Positions 1-10,941 are shown, counted from the stretch's first letter. The stretch: 64,000 nt of DNA from Pleurodeles waltl (GCF_031143425.1 NC_090438.1:775817138-775881137); one strand, 5' to 3'. Translations and numbers: made by a program. The notes: generated by a model from the letters alone, not told the origin.

Positions 1-434
1 CCCTAGGAACTGTGAAAATTGCACTGTGTCCACTTTTAAAACAGCTATTTGTGAATAACTTGAAAAGTATACATGCAATTTTGATGATTTGAAGTTCCTA
101 AAGTACTTACCTGCAATACCTTTCGAATGAGATATTACATGTAGAATTTGAACCTGTGGTTCTTAAAATAAACTAAGAAAAGATATTTTTCTATATAAAA
201 ACCTATTGGCTGGATTTGTCTCTGAGTGTGTGTACCTCATTTATTGTCTATGTGTATGTACAACAAATGCTTAACACTACTCCTTGGATAAGCCTACTGC
301 TCGACCACACTACCACAAAATAGAGCATTAGTATTATCTATTTTTACCACTATTTTACCTCTAAGGGGAACCGTTGGACTCTGTGCATGCTATTCCTTAC
401 TTTGAAATAGCACATACAGAGCCAACTTCCTACA
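1..434 (+). repeat. 5' LTR of Gmr1-like element A (3' part only)
   Basis: This is the last 434 bases of a long terminal repeat, cut by the window edge. It matches 7759-8194 almost perfectly: I see one 2-base length difference near base 25 and one substitution near base 372. It ends in CCAACTTCCTACA, the same end as the 3' LTR. The AATAAA polyadenylation signal seen in the 3' copy is also present here near base 169. The near identity of the two LTRs implies a recent insertion. Confidence 0.93.
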
Positions 435-698
435 TTGGTGGATCAGCGGTGGGGTACAAGACTTTGCATTTGCTGGACTACTCAGCCAATACCTGATCAC
501 ACGACAAATTCCAAAATTGTCATTAGAAATTGATTTTTGCAATTTGAAAAGTTTTCTAAATTCTTAAAAGACCTGCTAGGGCCTTGTGTTAGATCCTGTT
601 TAGCATTTCTTTTAGAGTTTAAAAGTTTGTAAAAGTTTGAATTAGATTCTAGAACCAGTTGTAGATTCTTAAAAAGTATTCCAACTTTTAGAAGCAAA
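435..698 (+). other. Untranslated leader of element A with candidate primer-binding site
   Basis: Immediately after the LTR end comes TTGGTGGATCAGCGGTGGGG, which starts with the TGG expected of a site pairing with a tRNA 3' CCA end. The same block with one change lies directly after the LTR of element B at 43554. I could not assign it to a particular tRNA. The rest of the leader is AT-rich and conserved between the two copies up to the gag start codon. Confidence 0.6.
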
Positions 699-3600
699 AT
701 GTCTAGCACAGATGTGACTGTGGTGGAACTCGACACCACACCTTACCTCCATCTTAAGATGAGGGAGCTAAGGTCACTCTGTAAAATAAAGAAAATAACA
801 ATGGGCCCCAAACCTACCAAAATACAGCTCCAGGAGCTTTTGGCAGAGTTTGAAAAGGCCAACCCCTCTGAGGGTGGCAACTCAGAGGAAGAGGATAGTG
901 ACTTGGAGGACAATTCCCCCCTACCAATCCTATCTAGGGAGAACAGGGTCCCTCAAACCCTGACTCCAAAAATAATAGTCAGAGATGCTGGTTCCCTCAC
1001 AGGAGAGACCAACACCTCTGAAATCACTGAGGATAGCCCCAGTGAAGAGGACATCCAGTTAGCCAGGATGGCCAAAAGATTGGCTTTGGAAAGACAGATC
1101 CTAGCCATAGAGAGGGAAAGACAAGAGATGGGCCTAGGACCCATCAATGGTGGCAGCAACATAAATAGGGTCAGAGATTCTCCTGACATGTTGAAAATCC
1201 CTAAAGGGATTGTAACTAAATATGAAGATGGTGATGACATCACCAAATGGTTCACAGCTTTTGAGAGGGCTTGTGTAACCAGAAAAGTGAACAGATCTCA
1301 CTGGGGTGCTCTCCTTTGGGAAATGTTCACAGGAAAGTGTAGGGATAGACTCCTCACACTCTCTGGACAAGATGCAGAATCTTATGACCTCATGAAGGGT
1401 ACCCTGATTGAGGGCTTTGGATTCTCCACTGAGGAGTATAGGATTAGATTCAGGGGGGCTCAAAAATCCTCGAGCCAGACCTGGGTTGACTTTGTAGACT
1501 ACTCAGTGAAAACACTAGATGGTTGGATTCAAGGCAGTGGTGTAAATAATTATGATGGGCTGTACAATTTATTTGTGAAAGAACACCTGTTAAGTAATTG
1601 TTTCAATGATAAACTGCATCAGCATCTGGTAGACCTAGGACCAATTTCTCCCCAAGAATTGGGAAAGAAGGCGGACCATTGGGTCAAGACAAGGGTGTCC
1701 AAGACTTCAACAGGGGGTGACCAAAAGAAAGGGGTCACAAAGACTCCCCAGGGGAAGGGTGATGAGACAACCAAAACTAAAAATAGTAAAGAGTCTTCTA
1801 CAGGCCCCCAAAAACCTGCACAGGAGGGTGGGCCCAGAGCCTCTTCACAAAACAATGGGTACAAGGGTAAAAACTTTGATCCCAAAAAGGCCTGGTGTCA
1901 TAGCTGTAAACAGCATGGACACCAAACTGGAGACAAGGCCTGTCCCAAGAAAGGTTCCACTCCAAACTCCCATCCAGGTAACACTGGTATGGCTAGTCTC
2001 CAAGTGGGATCAACAGTGTGCCCAGAGCAAATCAGGGTCCACACTGAAGCTACTCTAGTTTCTGAGGGTGGGGTGGATTTAGCCACACTAGCTGTCTGGC
2101 CGCCTAACATGCAAAAATACAGACAGCAACTCTTAATTAATGGGACTAGAATAGAGGGCCTGAGGGATACAGGTGCCAGTGTCACCATGGTGACAGAGAA
2201 ACTGGTTTCCCCTGGCCAATACCTGACTGGAAAAACTTACACAGTCACCAACGCTGACAATCAGAAAAAAGTACATCCCATGGCAATGGTTACTTTAGAA
2301 TGGGGAGGGGTCAATGGCCTGAAACAGGTGGTGGTCTCCTCAAATATCCCAGTGGACTGTCTGCTTGGAAATGACCTGGAGTCGTCAGCATGGGCTGAGG
2401 TAGAACTAAAAACCCATGCAGCAATGCTGGGTATCCCTGAACTGGTGTGTGTGAAAACAAGAGCACAGTGCAAGGCACAGGGTGAACAAGTAGAGCTGGA
2501 GTCTGGAAGAATGGCCCAGCCTACCAAGAGAACAGGAAAGTCAGCTGGGAAACCAACTGCAACACAGCAAAAGAAAGGGAACCTCTCTTCTCAGGAAGAA
2601 GTTCTGCCCTCTGAGGGAACTGAGCCTTTGGAGCTTGAACCTTATCAGGTTGAGCTCTTAGGCCCAGGGGGACCCTCAAGGGAGGAGCTGTGTAAGGGAC
2701 AAGAAACCTGTCCCTCTCTTGAAGGCCTTAGGCAGCAAGCTGCTGAAGAGTCCAAAGGCAAGAAAAATGGAACGCATAGGGTCTATTGGGAAGATGGACT
2801 CCTGTACACTGAGGCCAGAGACCCCAAACCTGGTGCCACTAGGAGAGTGGTAGTGCCTCAGCTGTTCAGGAAGTTCATCCTAACATTGGCCCATGACATT
2901 CCCCTTGCTGGACATTTGGGACAAACCAAGACGTGGGAGAGGTTAGTCAACCACTTCTACTGGCCCAATATGTCCAACATGGTTAAGGAGTTTTGCCTCT
3001 CCTGCCCCACCTGTCAAGCCAGTGGTAAGACAGGTGGGCATCCAAAGGCCCCCCTCATTCCACTTCCAGTGGTGGGGGTGCCCTTTGAAAGAGTGGGTGT
3101 GGACATAGTTGGTCCACTAGAACCTCCCACAGCCTCAGGAAATATGTATATCCTGGTAGTAGTGGATCATGCTACCAGGTATCCTGAAGCTATTCCCCTT
3201 AGGTCGACTACTGCCCCTGCAGTAGCCAAGGCCCTCATTGGTATCTTTACCAGAGTGGGTTTCCCTAAGGAGGTGGTGTCTGACAGAGGTACCAACTTCA
3301 TGTCAGCATACCTAAAGCACATGTGGAATGAGTGTGGGGTGACTTATAAATTCACTACACCATACCATCCACAAACTAATGGCTTAGTTGAGAGATTCAA
3401 CAAGACATTAAAGGGCATGATCATGGGGCTCCCAGAAAAGCTCAAAAGGAGATGGGATGTCCTCTTGCCATGTCTGCTTTTCGCTTACAGAGAGGTGCCA
3501 CAGAAGGGAGTAGGATTCTCACCCTTTGAACTTCTGTTTGGTCATCCTGTAAGGGGACCACTTGCTCTTGTTAAAGAAGGCTGGGAGAGACCTCTCCATG

Positions 3601-5477
3601 AGCCTAAGCAAGACATAGTGGACTATGTACTTGGCCTTCGCTCTAGAATGGCAGAGTACATGGAAAAGGCAACCAAAAACCTTGAGGCTAGCCAACAACT
3701 CCAGAAGTTTTGGTATGACCAAAAGGCTGCACTGGTTGAGTTCCAACCAGGGCAGAAAGTCTGGGTTCTGGAGCCTGTGGCTCCCAGGGCACTCCAGGAC
3801 AAATGGAGTGGCCCTTACCCAGTACTAGAAAGGAAGAGTCAGGTCACCTACCTGGTGGACCTGGGCACAAGCAGGAGCCCCAAGAGGGTGATCCATGTGA
3901 ACCGCCTTAAGCTCTTCCATGACAGGGCTGATGTCAATCTGTTGATGGTAACAGATGAGGATCAGGAGGCAGAGAGTGAACCTCTCCCTGATCTTCTGTC
4001 ATCAGACCCAAAAGATGGCACAGTAGATGGAGTGATCTACTCAGACACCCTCTCTGGCCAACAGCAAGCTGATTGTAGGAGAGTCCTACAACAGTTTCCT
4101 GAACTCTTCTCCTTAACCCCTGGTCAGACACACCTGTGTACCCATGATGTGGACACAGGAGACAGCATGCCTGTCAAAAACAAAATCTTTAGACAGTCTG
4201 ACCATGTTAAGGAAAGCATCAAGGTGGAAGTCCACAAGATGCTGGAATTGGGAGTAATTGAGCGCTCTGACAGCCCCTGGGCTAGCCCAGTGGTCTTAGT
4301 CCCCAAACCTCACACCAAAGATGGAAAGAAAGAGATGAGGTTTTGTGTGGACTACAGAGGGCTCAATTCTGTCACCAAGACAGATGCTCATCCAATTCCA
4401 AGAGCTGATGAGCTCATAGACAAATTAGGTGCTGCCAAATTCCTAAGTACCTTTGACTTGACAGCAGGGTACTGGCAAATAAAAATGGCACCTGGAGCAA
4501 AAGAGAAAACAGCATTCTCCACACCTGATGGGCATTATCAGTTTACTGTTATGCCCTTTGGTTTAAAGAATGCCCCTGCCACCTTCCAAAGGTTGGTGAA
4601 TCAAGTCCTTGCTGGCTTGGAGTCCTTTAGCACAGCTTATCTTGATGATATTGCTGTCTTTAGCTCCACCTGGCAGGATCACCTGGTCCACCTGAGGAAG
4701 GTTTTGAAGGCTCTGCAATCTGCAGGCCTCTCTATCAAGGCATCCAAATGCCAGATAGGGCAGGGAACTGTGGTTTACTTGGGACACCTTGTAGGTGGAG
4801 GCCAAGTTCAGCCACTTCAACCCAAGATCCAGACTATTCTGGACTGGGTAGCTCCAAAAACCCAGACTCAAGTCAGGGCATTCCTTGGCTTGACTGGGTA
4901 TTACAGGAGGTTTGTGAAGGGATATGGATCCATTGTGACAGCCCTCACTGAACTCACCTCCAAGAAAATGCCCAAGAAAGTAAACTGGACTGTGGAATGC
5001 CAACAGGCCTTTGACACCCTGAAACAGGCAATGTGCTCAGCACCAGTTCTCAAAGCTCCAGATTATTCTAAGCAGTTCATTGTGCAGACTGATGCCTCTG
5101 AACATGGGATAGGGGCAGTTTTGTCCCAAACAAATGATGATGGCCTTGACAAGCCTGTTGCTTTCATTAGCAGGAGGTTACTCCCCAGGGAGCAGCGTTG
5201 GAGTGCCATTGAGAGGGAGGCCTTTGCTGTGGTTTGGTCCCTGAAGAAGCTGAGACCATACCTCTTTGGGACTCACTTCCTAGTTCAAACCGACCACAGA
5301 CCTCTCAAATGGCTGATGCAAATGAAAGGTGAAAATCCTAAACTGTTGAGGTGGTCCATCTCCCTACAGGGAATGGACTTTATAGTGGAACACAGACCTG
5401 GGACTGCCCATGCCAATGCAGATGGCCTTTCCAGGTTCTTCCACTTAGAAAATGAAGACTCTCTTGGGAAAGGTTAG
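699..5477 (+). CDS. Gag-Pol polyprotein of Gmr1-like Ty3/gypsy retrotransposon A
   Basis: One open frame of 1592 codons encodes the structural and enzymatic proteins of an LTR retrotransposon. Residues 1-170 are charged. Residues about 175-335 are a capsid; its second half (about 250-330, around LYNLFVKEHLLSNCF) resembles the SCAN domain, which published work derives from Gmr1-type capsids. A zinc knuckle lies at about 400-415 (CHSC...GH...C). The protease aspartate is D490 in DTG. The integrase has an HHCC zinc module from H732 to about C770, then D802, D862 and E898 (DD35E), and a GPY/F module near 1038. RT has a motif A aspartate near 1252 and YLDD at 1314-1317. RNase H begins near D1465. 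Integrase before RT is diagnostic of the Gmr1 lineage and unlike ordinary Ty3/gypsy. There are no stops or frameshifts and all visible catalytic residues are kept, so the copy may be coding-competent (inference). Confidence 0.95.
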   Translation: MSSTDVTVVELDTTPYLHLKMRELRSLCKIKKITMGPKPTKIQLQELLAEFEKANPSEGGNSEEEDSDLEDNSPLPILSRENRVPQTLTPKIIVRDAGSLTGETNTSEITEDSPSEEDIQLARMAKRLALERQILAIERERQEMGLGPINGGSNINRVRDSPDMLKIPKGIVTKYEDGDDITKWFTAFERACVTRKVNRSHWGALLWEMFTGKCRDRLLTLSGQDAESYDLMKGTLIEGFGFSTEEYRIRFRGAQKSSSQTWVDFVDYSVKTLDGWIQGSGVNNYDGLYNLFVKEHLLSNCFNDKLHQHLVDLGPISPQELGKKADHWVKTRVSKTSTGGDQKKGVTKTPQGKGDETTKTKNSKESSTGPQKPAQEGGPRASSQNNGYKGKNFDPKKAWCHSCKQHGHQTGDKACPKKGSTPNSHPGNTGMASLQVGSTVCPEQIRVHTEATLVSEGGVDLATLAVWPPNMQKYRQQLLINGTRIEGLRDTGASVTMVTEKLVSPGQYLTGKTYTVTNADNQKKVHPMAMVTLEWGGVNGLKQVVVSSNIPVDCLLGNDLESSAWAEVELKTHAAMLGIPELVCVKTRAQCKAQGEQVELESGRMAQPTKRTGKSAGKPTATQQKKGNLSSQEEVLPSEGTEPLELEPYQVELLGPGGPSREELCKGQETCPSLEGLRQQAAEESKGKKNGTHRVYWEDGLLYTEARDPKPGATRRVVVPQLFRKFILTLAHDIPLAGHLGQTKTWERLVNHFYWPNMSNMVKEFCLSCPTCQASGKTGGHPKAPLIPLPVVGVPFERVGVDIVGPLEPPTASGNMYILVVVDHATRYPEAIPLRSTTAPAVAKALIGIFTRVGFPKEVVSDRGTNFMSAYLKHMWNECGVTYKFTTPYHPQTNGLVERFNKTLKGMIMGLPEKLKRRWDVLLPCLLFAYREVPQKGVGFSPFELLFGHPVRGPLALVKEGWERPLHEPKQDIVDYVLGLRSRMAEYMEKATKNLEASQQLQKFWYDQKAALVEFQPGQKVWVLEPVAPRALQDKWSGPYPVLERKSQVTYLVDLGTSRSPKRVIHVNRLKLFHDRADVNLLMVTDEDQEAESEPLPDLLSSDPKDGTVDGVIYSDTLSGQQQADCRRVLQQFPELFSLTPGQTHLCTHDVDTGDSMPVKNKIFRQSDHVKESIKVEVHKMLELGVIERSDSPWASPVVLVPKPHTKDGKKEMRFCVDYRGLNSVTKTDAHPIPRADELIDKLGAAKFLSTFDLTAGYWQIKMAPGAKEKTAFSTPDGHYQFTVMPFGLKNAPATFQRLVNQVLAGLESFSTAYLDDIAVFSSTWQDHLVHLRKVLKALQSAGLSIKASKCQIGQGTVVYLGHLVGGGQVQPLQPKIQTILDWVAPKTQTQVRAFLGLTGYYRRFVKGYGSIVTALTELTSKKMPKKVNWTVECQQAFDTLKQAMCSAPVLKAPDYSKQFIVQTDASEHGIGAVLSQTNDDGLDKPVAFISRRLLPREQRWSAIEREAFAVVWSLKKLRPYLFGTHFLVQTDHRPLKWLMQMKGENPKLLRWSISLQGMDFIVEHRPGTAHANADGLSRFFHLENEDSLGKG

Positions 5478-5495
5478 TCTCATCCTCTTTCGTTT

Positions 5496-5507
5496 GGGGG
5501 GGGGTTG
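5496..5507 (+). other. Polypurine tract of element A
   Basis: A run of nine G followed by TTG directly precedes the 3' LTR. It occupies the expected place for the plus-strand primer of reverse transcription. The same layout (G-run, TTG or ATT, LTR) recurs at 40932-40944 and 48625-48634 in composite B. Confidence 0.75.
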
Positions 5508-6720
5508 TGTAAGGAAATGCCTCCTTGGCATGGTTGCCCCCTGACTTTTTGCCTTTGCTGATGCTATGTTTACAATTGAAAGTGTGCTGAGGCCTGCTAA
5601 CCAGGCCCCAGCACCAGTGTTCTTTCCCTAACCTGTACTTTTGTATCCACAATTGGCAGACCCTGGCATCCAGATAAGTCCCTTGTAACTGGTACTTCTA
5701 GTACCAAGGGCCCTGATGCCAAGGAAGGTCTCTAAGGGCTGCAGCATGTCTTATGCCACCCTGGAGACCTCTCACTCAGCACAGACACACTGCTTGCCAG
5801 CTTGTGTGTGCTAGTGAGGACAAAACGAGTAAGTCGACATGGCACTCCCCTCAGGGTGCCATGCCAGCCTCTCACTGCCTATACAGTATAGGTAAGCCAC
5901 CCCTCTAGCAGGCCTTACAGCCCTAAGGCAGGGTGCACTATACCATAGGTGAGGGTACCAGTGCATGAGCATGGTACCCCTACAGTGTCTAAACAAAACC
6001 TTAGACATTGTAAGTGCAGGGTAGCCATAAGAGTATATGGTCTGGGAGTCTGTCAAACACGAACTCCACAGCACCATAATGGCTACACTGAAAACTGGGA
6101 AGTTTGGTATCAAACTTCTCAGCACAATAAATGCACACTGATGCCAGTGTACATTTTATTGTAAAATACACCCCAGAGGGCACCTTAGAGGTGCCCCCTG
6201 AAACTTAACCGACTATCTGTGTAGGCTGACTAGTTTTAGCAGCCTGCCACAAAGCGAGACATGTTGCTGGCCCCATGGGGAGAGGGCCTTTGTCACTCTG
6301 AGGCCAGTAACAAAGCCTGCACTGGGTGGAGATGCTAACACCTCCCCCAGGCAGGAATTGTCACACCTGGCGGTGAGCCTCAAAGGCTCACCTCCTTTGT
6401 GCCAACCCAGCAGGACACTCCAGCTAGTGGAGTTGCCCGCCCCCTCCGGCCAGGCCCCACTTTTGGCGGCAAGGCCGGAGAAAATAATGAGAAAAACAAG
6501 GAGGAGTCACTGGCCAGTCAGGACAGCCCCTAAGGTGTCCTGAGCTGAGGTGACTCTAACTTTTAGAAATCCTCCATCTTGCAGATGGAGGATTCCCCCA
6601 ATAGGGTTAGGATTGTGACCCCCTCCCCTTGGGAGGAGGCACAAAGAGGGTGTACCCACCCTCAGGGCTAGTAGCCATTGGCTACTAACCCCCCAGACCT
6701 AAACACGCCCTTAAATTTAG

Positions 6721-6728
6721 TATTTAAG
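6721..6728 (+). promoter_or_regulatory. TATA-like box of LTR A
   Basis: TATTTAAG precedes GGGCTACCCTGAACCC. The same box and downstream words are kept in the LTR of composite B at about 42141 and in reverse at about 55899 in the solo LTR. Conservation across diverged copies supports a core promoter. Transcription would then start near 6750, leaving a very long transcribed part of the LTR. Confidence 0.55.
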
Positions 6729-7926
6729 GGCTACCCTGAACCCTAGAAAATTAGATTCCTGCAACTACAAGAAGAAGGACTGCCTAGCTGAAAACCCCTG
6801 CAGCGGAAGACCAGAAGACGACAACTGCCTTGGCTCCAGAAACTCACCGGCCTGTCTCCTGCCTTCCAAAGATCCTGCTCCAGCGACGCCTTCCAAAGGG
6901 ACCCGCGACCTCGACATCCTCGGAGGACTGCCCCTGCTTCGAAAAGACAAGAAACTCCCGAGGACAGCGGACCTGCTCCAAGAAAGGCTGCAACTTTGTT
7001 TCCAGCAGCTTTGAAAGAACCCTGCAAGCTCCCCGCAAGAAGCGTGAGACTTGCAACACTGCACCCGGCGACCCCGACGCGGCTGGTGGCGATCCAACAC
7101 CTCAGGAGGGACCCCAGGACTACTCTGATACTGTGAGTACCAAAACCTGTCCCCCCTGAGCCCCCACAGCGCCGCCTGCAGAGGGAATCCCGAGGCTTCC
7201 CCTGACCGCGACTCTTTGAACCTAAAGTCCCGACGCCTGGGAGAGACCCTGCACCCGCAGCCCCCAGGACCTGAAGGACCGGACTTTCACTGGAGAAGTG
7301 ACCCCCAGGAGTCCCTCTCCCTTGCCCAAGTGGAGGTTTCCCCGAGGAATCCCCCCCTTGCCTGCCTGCAGCGCTGAAGAGATCCCTAGATCTCCCATTG
7401 ACTTCCATTACAAACCCGACGCTTGTTTCTACACTGCACCCGGCCGCCCCCGTGCTGCTGAGGGTGAAATTTCTGTGTGGGCTTGTGTCCCCCCCGGTGC
7501 CCTACAAAACCCCCCTGGTCTGCCCTCCGAAGACGCGGGTACTTACCTGCAAGCAGACCGGAACCGGGGCACCCCCTTCTCTCCATTCTAGCCTATGTGT
7601 TTTGGGCACCACTTTGAACTCTGCACCTGACCGGCCCTGAGCTGCTGGTGTGGTGACTTTGGGGTTGCTCTGAACCCCCAACGGTGGGCTACCTTGGACC
7701 AAGAACTAAGCCCTGTAAGTGTCTTACTTACCTGGTTAACCTAACAAATACTTACCTCCCCTAGGAACTGTGAAAATTGCACTAAGTGTCCACTTTTAAA
7801 ACAGCTATTTGTGAATAACTTGAAAAGTATACATGCAATTTTGATGATTTGAAGTTCCTAAAGTACTTACCTGCAATACCTTTCGAATGAGATATTACAT
7901 GTAGAATTTGAACCTGTGGTTCTTAA

Positions 7927-7932
7927 AATAAA
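7927..7932 (+). terminator. Polyadenylation signal of LTR A
   Basis: AATAAA lies 262 bases before the LTR end, inside an AT-rich block conserved in all LTR copies (about 43291 and 51032 in composite B, reverse near 54700 in the solo LTR). It is the best candidate 3' end signal for the element transcript. Confidence 0.5.
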
Positions 7933-8194
7933 CTAAGAAAAGATATTTTTCTATATAAAAACCTATTGGCTGGATTTGTCTCTGAGTGTGTGTACCTCAT
8001 TTATTGTCTATGTGTATGTACAACAAATGCTTAACACTACTCCTTGGATAAGCCTACTGCTCGACCACACTACCACAAAATAGAGCATTAGTATTATCTA
8101 TTTTTACCACTATTTTACCTCTAAGGGGAACCCTTGGACTCTGTGCATGCTATTCCTTACTTTGAAATAGCACATACAGAGCCAACTTCCTACA

Positions 8195-8745
8195 GTCTAA
8201 GAATTGTCTATGGCATGTAATAGACTTAATGCATGCAACAATGCATTGTTACCCATATATTATCCTTTCTAATATAACAGGGTTTACTGACTGTAAGAAA
8301 ATGCCTCTTTTTTTGCATGATCAGCCCCATTTTTATGGACTGAAGCTATTGGTATTTGGACTCTGTACACTGGGACCTTGCTAATTAGGGCCCAGTGCAT
8401 GTGGTGTTCCCCCTAAAAACGTGTCAAATTGGTTAAAAATCGTAATTCGCACATTCACCCTATTTATATGTCCCTACTCTATTGAATCCAGTCTACCCAC
8501 TGCATGTATGTTGAATGTCACTAGTGAGTGGCAGCACCTATGCAAAACATATCTCCAGGCCTACAGCCTCAGTGTGCAATTTTAACACTGCAAAATCGAC
8601 CTGGCAAAATAAACTTTTTGCCAGTTTTATACCTTCATTTTTAATACTTATGAGTCACCCCTAAAATAGGCGTTAAATGCCTTGTCATGTCTTGTTTGTG
8701 AAAAATCTCCAAAGTAGTTTTTCACTGTGGCATAGCTAGGTCTCC
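8195..8745 (+). repeat. Diverged Gmr1-like LTR fragment
   Basis: From 8293 the sequence starts TGTAAGAAAATGCC and then follows the order of words in LTR A with heavy divergence: a GGGCCCAGTGC block near 8388, an AAATCGACCTGGC block near 8593, and GAGTCACCCCTAAAATAGGC near 8652. It is an older relative of the LTRs in this window and fades out before DIRS element 2 begins. Bases 8195-8292 hold nothing recognisable. Confidence 0.55.
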
Positions 8746-8813
8746 AATAGGAAAGCACAGAGTGGCATTAGAACACCTTATGATGCATAACTTCAGTTGA
8801 GGAATAGCTAGAA

Positions 8814-9110
8814 GAAATAAGTTACTTACCTGTGACTGTAGTTCTCCAGTATTGGTCACTTTCATAGATTCACATGCTTGAATACTTCCCCGTCGTCGAG
8901 ATGGGAGTCCCCGTTGGAATATATAACCAGGCCTGAATATGTATGCACACAATACATGAAGTAGGCCTCAATACAATAACCCATCCTAGTCGTTTTGTAA
9001 AGTAGACCCAAACTCAAACTTGAGCCAATCAGATCGCCTCACCCCTTTAGAACCTCCTGTGAGGAGCTGCCTTCCCTCAGATTTTCCCAGCACAAGTGCT
9101 GAAAGAACCC
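8814..9110 (-). repeat. Left inverted terminal repeat of DIRS 2
   Basis: This segment reappears as its reverse complement at about 28700-28929, for example the block around CCCATCCTAGTCGTTTTGTA (about 8981) and the block CATAGATTCACATGCTTGAATA. The outermost 8814-8877 is longer at this end than at the right end, as in other DIRS elements whose two repeats differ at the tips. Confidence 0.8.
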
Positions 9111-9159
9111 AGCACACTGAAAAGAGAGAAGGTGAGCTCCTCGGGGAGGTGGGCAGCTG

Positions 9160-9266
9160 CATGTGAATCTATGAAAGTGTCCAATATTAGAGAACTACAG
9201 TTACAGGTAAGTAACTTATTTCCTACTTCAGTATTGGAACTTTCTTAGATTCACATGCTTGAATAG
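9160..9266 (-). repeat. Internal complementary region of DIRS 2
   Basis: The first part (9160-9222) is the reverse complement of the left extremity 8814-8877. The second part (about 9223-9266) is the reverse complement of the right extremity 28888-28928. The junction lies near 9222. In DIRS elements this region templates completion of the ends and circle formation (established for the family). Confidence 0.8.
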
Positions 9267-9469
9267 AATAGCAAGCAGTAAATAACACATTTTCTGTAGC
9301 AAGAAATACTGTCTATGTCAATCATTATAAATAATTTCAGACAGTTACATGCATAGCAATAAAATAATGCTGTAAACACAAATATATATATATGCAAGAA
9401 GGGTAAGTAAATAATAACCAGAAAATGTGAATAAATCTGAAGCAGATGGAGGGAAACGAGCAGCACACC

Positions 9470-10068
9470 TTATCTAAACAAATGTCTAAGAACTGCTTGA
9501 CCCACTGCGGCATCATGGAGCGATTCAGCATCCAGGCAGTAGTGCTTGGTGAAGGTGTGCATTGTCCTCCACGTGGCTGCACGACAGACGACTGGAAGGG
9601 ACACTCCGGAGAAGAGTGCACAAGAAGTGGACACTGCACGTGTAGAATGTGCACAAAAACTTTACTGTCCAGCTGTCGACCAGCTTTTTGGTGGCAAAAG
9701 GCTATGGCACTGGCAATCCATTTGGAGATGGTTTGTTTAGAAACTGGAATCCCTCTCTTGGGCACACTAAATGCCATGAACAGCTGACTGGATCTTCTGA
9801 TTGAGGATGTGCGTTGCAAATAAAATTGAAGGCATCACTTGACGTCCAAAGAATGCAGCGATCTTTCTGCCCCAGTCTGGAGTCAAGGAAAGAAAGCCTT
9901 TAAGACCACAGGCTCGTTCATGGTGGGATGAACTTCGGGTTTGTCCTTAGGATGACTGTGATGTCTGTAAACCTCAAGAAAGGCTCTTGGATGGTAAAGG
10001 CCTGAATCTCGCTTACTCTGCGAGCTGATGTCAACGCTAAGAGGAGCGCTACCTTCCAGGTAAGATAC
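9470..10068 (-). pseudogene. DIRS 2 tyrosine recombinase, C-terminal part
   Basis: Read on the minus strand, this piece carries the recombinase core: an active-site Arg in TSARRVSE near 10020, the HSTR motif near 9640, and the catalytic Tyr in TKHYCLD near 9520, ending at a TAA at 9470. At least one frameshift lies near 9655, and a stop near 9895. The upstream residues lie beyond the Harbinger insertion at 17835-17936; the frame is continuous across it if one TTA is counted. Confidence 0.8.
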
Positions 10069-10071
10069 TTA

Positions 10072-10135
10072 GGTGGTCATTACAACCCTGACGGTCGGTG
10101 TTAAAGCGGCGGTAAGACCGCCAACAGGCCGGTGG
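10072..10135 (+). repeat. Left terminal inverted repeat of Harbinger
   Basis: The first bases GGTGGTCATTACAACCCTGA are followed by GGCGGTAAGACCGCCAAC. The complement of the right end has TTCATTACAAC followed by GGCGGT and GACCGCCAAC at similar spacing. The repeats are imperfect, consistent with an ageing copy. Confidence 0.75.
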
Positions 10136-10941
10136 TAAAAAAATTGCAATTACGACCGTGGCAGAAACCGCCATCAAAGACAGCCACTTTAACACTTCGA
10201 CCGCCACGGCGGTACAAACAAACAGCACGGCGGTCACCACCAACAGACAGGCGGAGGACAAAGTACCGCCCACAGTATCACAACAGGCCAATCCGCCACC
10301 TTTTCCAGGGCGGATTCACCGCGGATAAAAACACAGCGGAAACAGGATTCCGAAGGGAAAACGCTCACCTCTACACACCCCGCGAGAAACTAGGACACCA
10401 TGGAGCCGGAACTCCAAATTCTCCCTGCGATCGTCTTCCTGCTCCTCTCCCAGGAGCAAGAACGTTGGTGGCGAAGACCATGGTGAGTACTGCACCTACG
10501 ACACAGGGGAGGGGGGAGGGAAAAAACAGGGACACACACATGCAACACCCCCACCCCCACCCTCACCCACTACAACACACACACTAATACATATTTATAC
10601 ATTATAGTTACACCCCCCAACCCCCCCAGAAGAATGCAAAGACAAAAGGAAATGAGTGTAACCATTGTAATATATTAAATTCCAGTACGCAAAAATATAT
10701 ATATACACCATAAACAAAATGTACACCAAGCTTAGTAGTCCTGGAAGTGCTCCAATTAAGTCCGTGGAACACTGGGCCCACACGGTATGGGCGAGGCCCA
10801 CACAAGATCCCCGACCATGACGGAGAGAACACTGCAGGGGCATCAGAGAGCAAGAAAACAGGCACCTCAGGGGGAGGGAAAGGGGGTCACCTCAGCCGGT
10901 TGAGTGCACAGCGCAAAATCCACGAGAGGGCCACATGCCCA

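Larger units (their letters stand above)
5508..8194 (+). repeat. 3' LTR of Gmr1-like element A
   Basis: The LTR is 2687 bp, starting TGTAAGGAAATGCC and ending CCAACTTCCTACA (TG...CA). It is matched in reverse orientation by a solo copy at 54437-57118 and, more distantly, by the LTRs of composite B. Internal landmarks are a TATA-like box at 6721 and AATAAA at 7927. The 6750-7700 stretch is GC-rich and contains several open frames that I do not regard as genes. The target duplication cannot be checked because the 5' end lies outside the window. Confidence 0.93.

Noticed and set aside
6743..7640. Several open frames of 70-220 codons inside LTR A (and mirrored in the solo LTR)
   Set aside because: They occur on both strands in GC-rich LTR sequence and frames are not kept between family copies.
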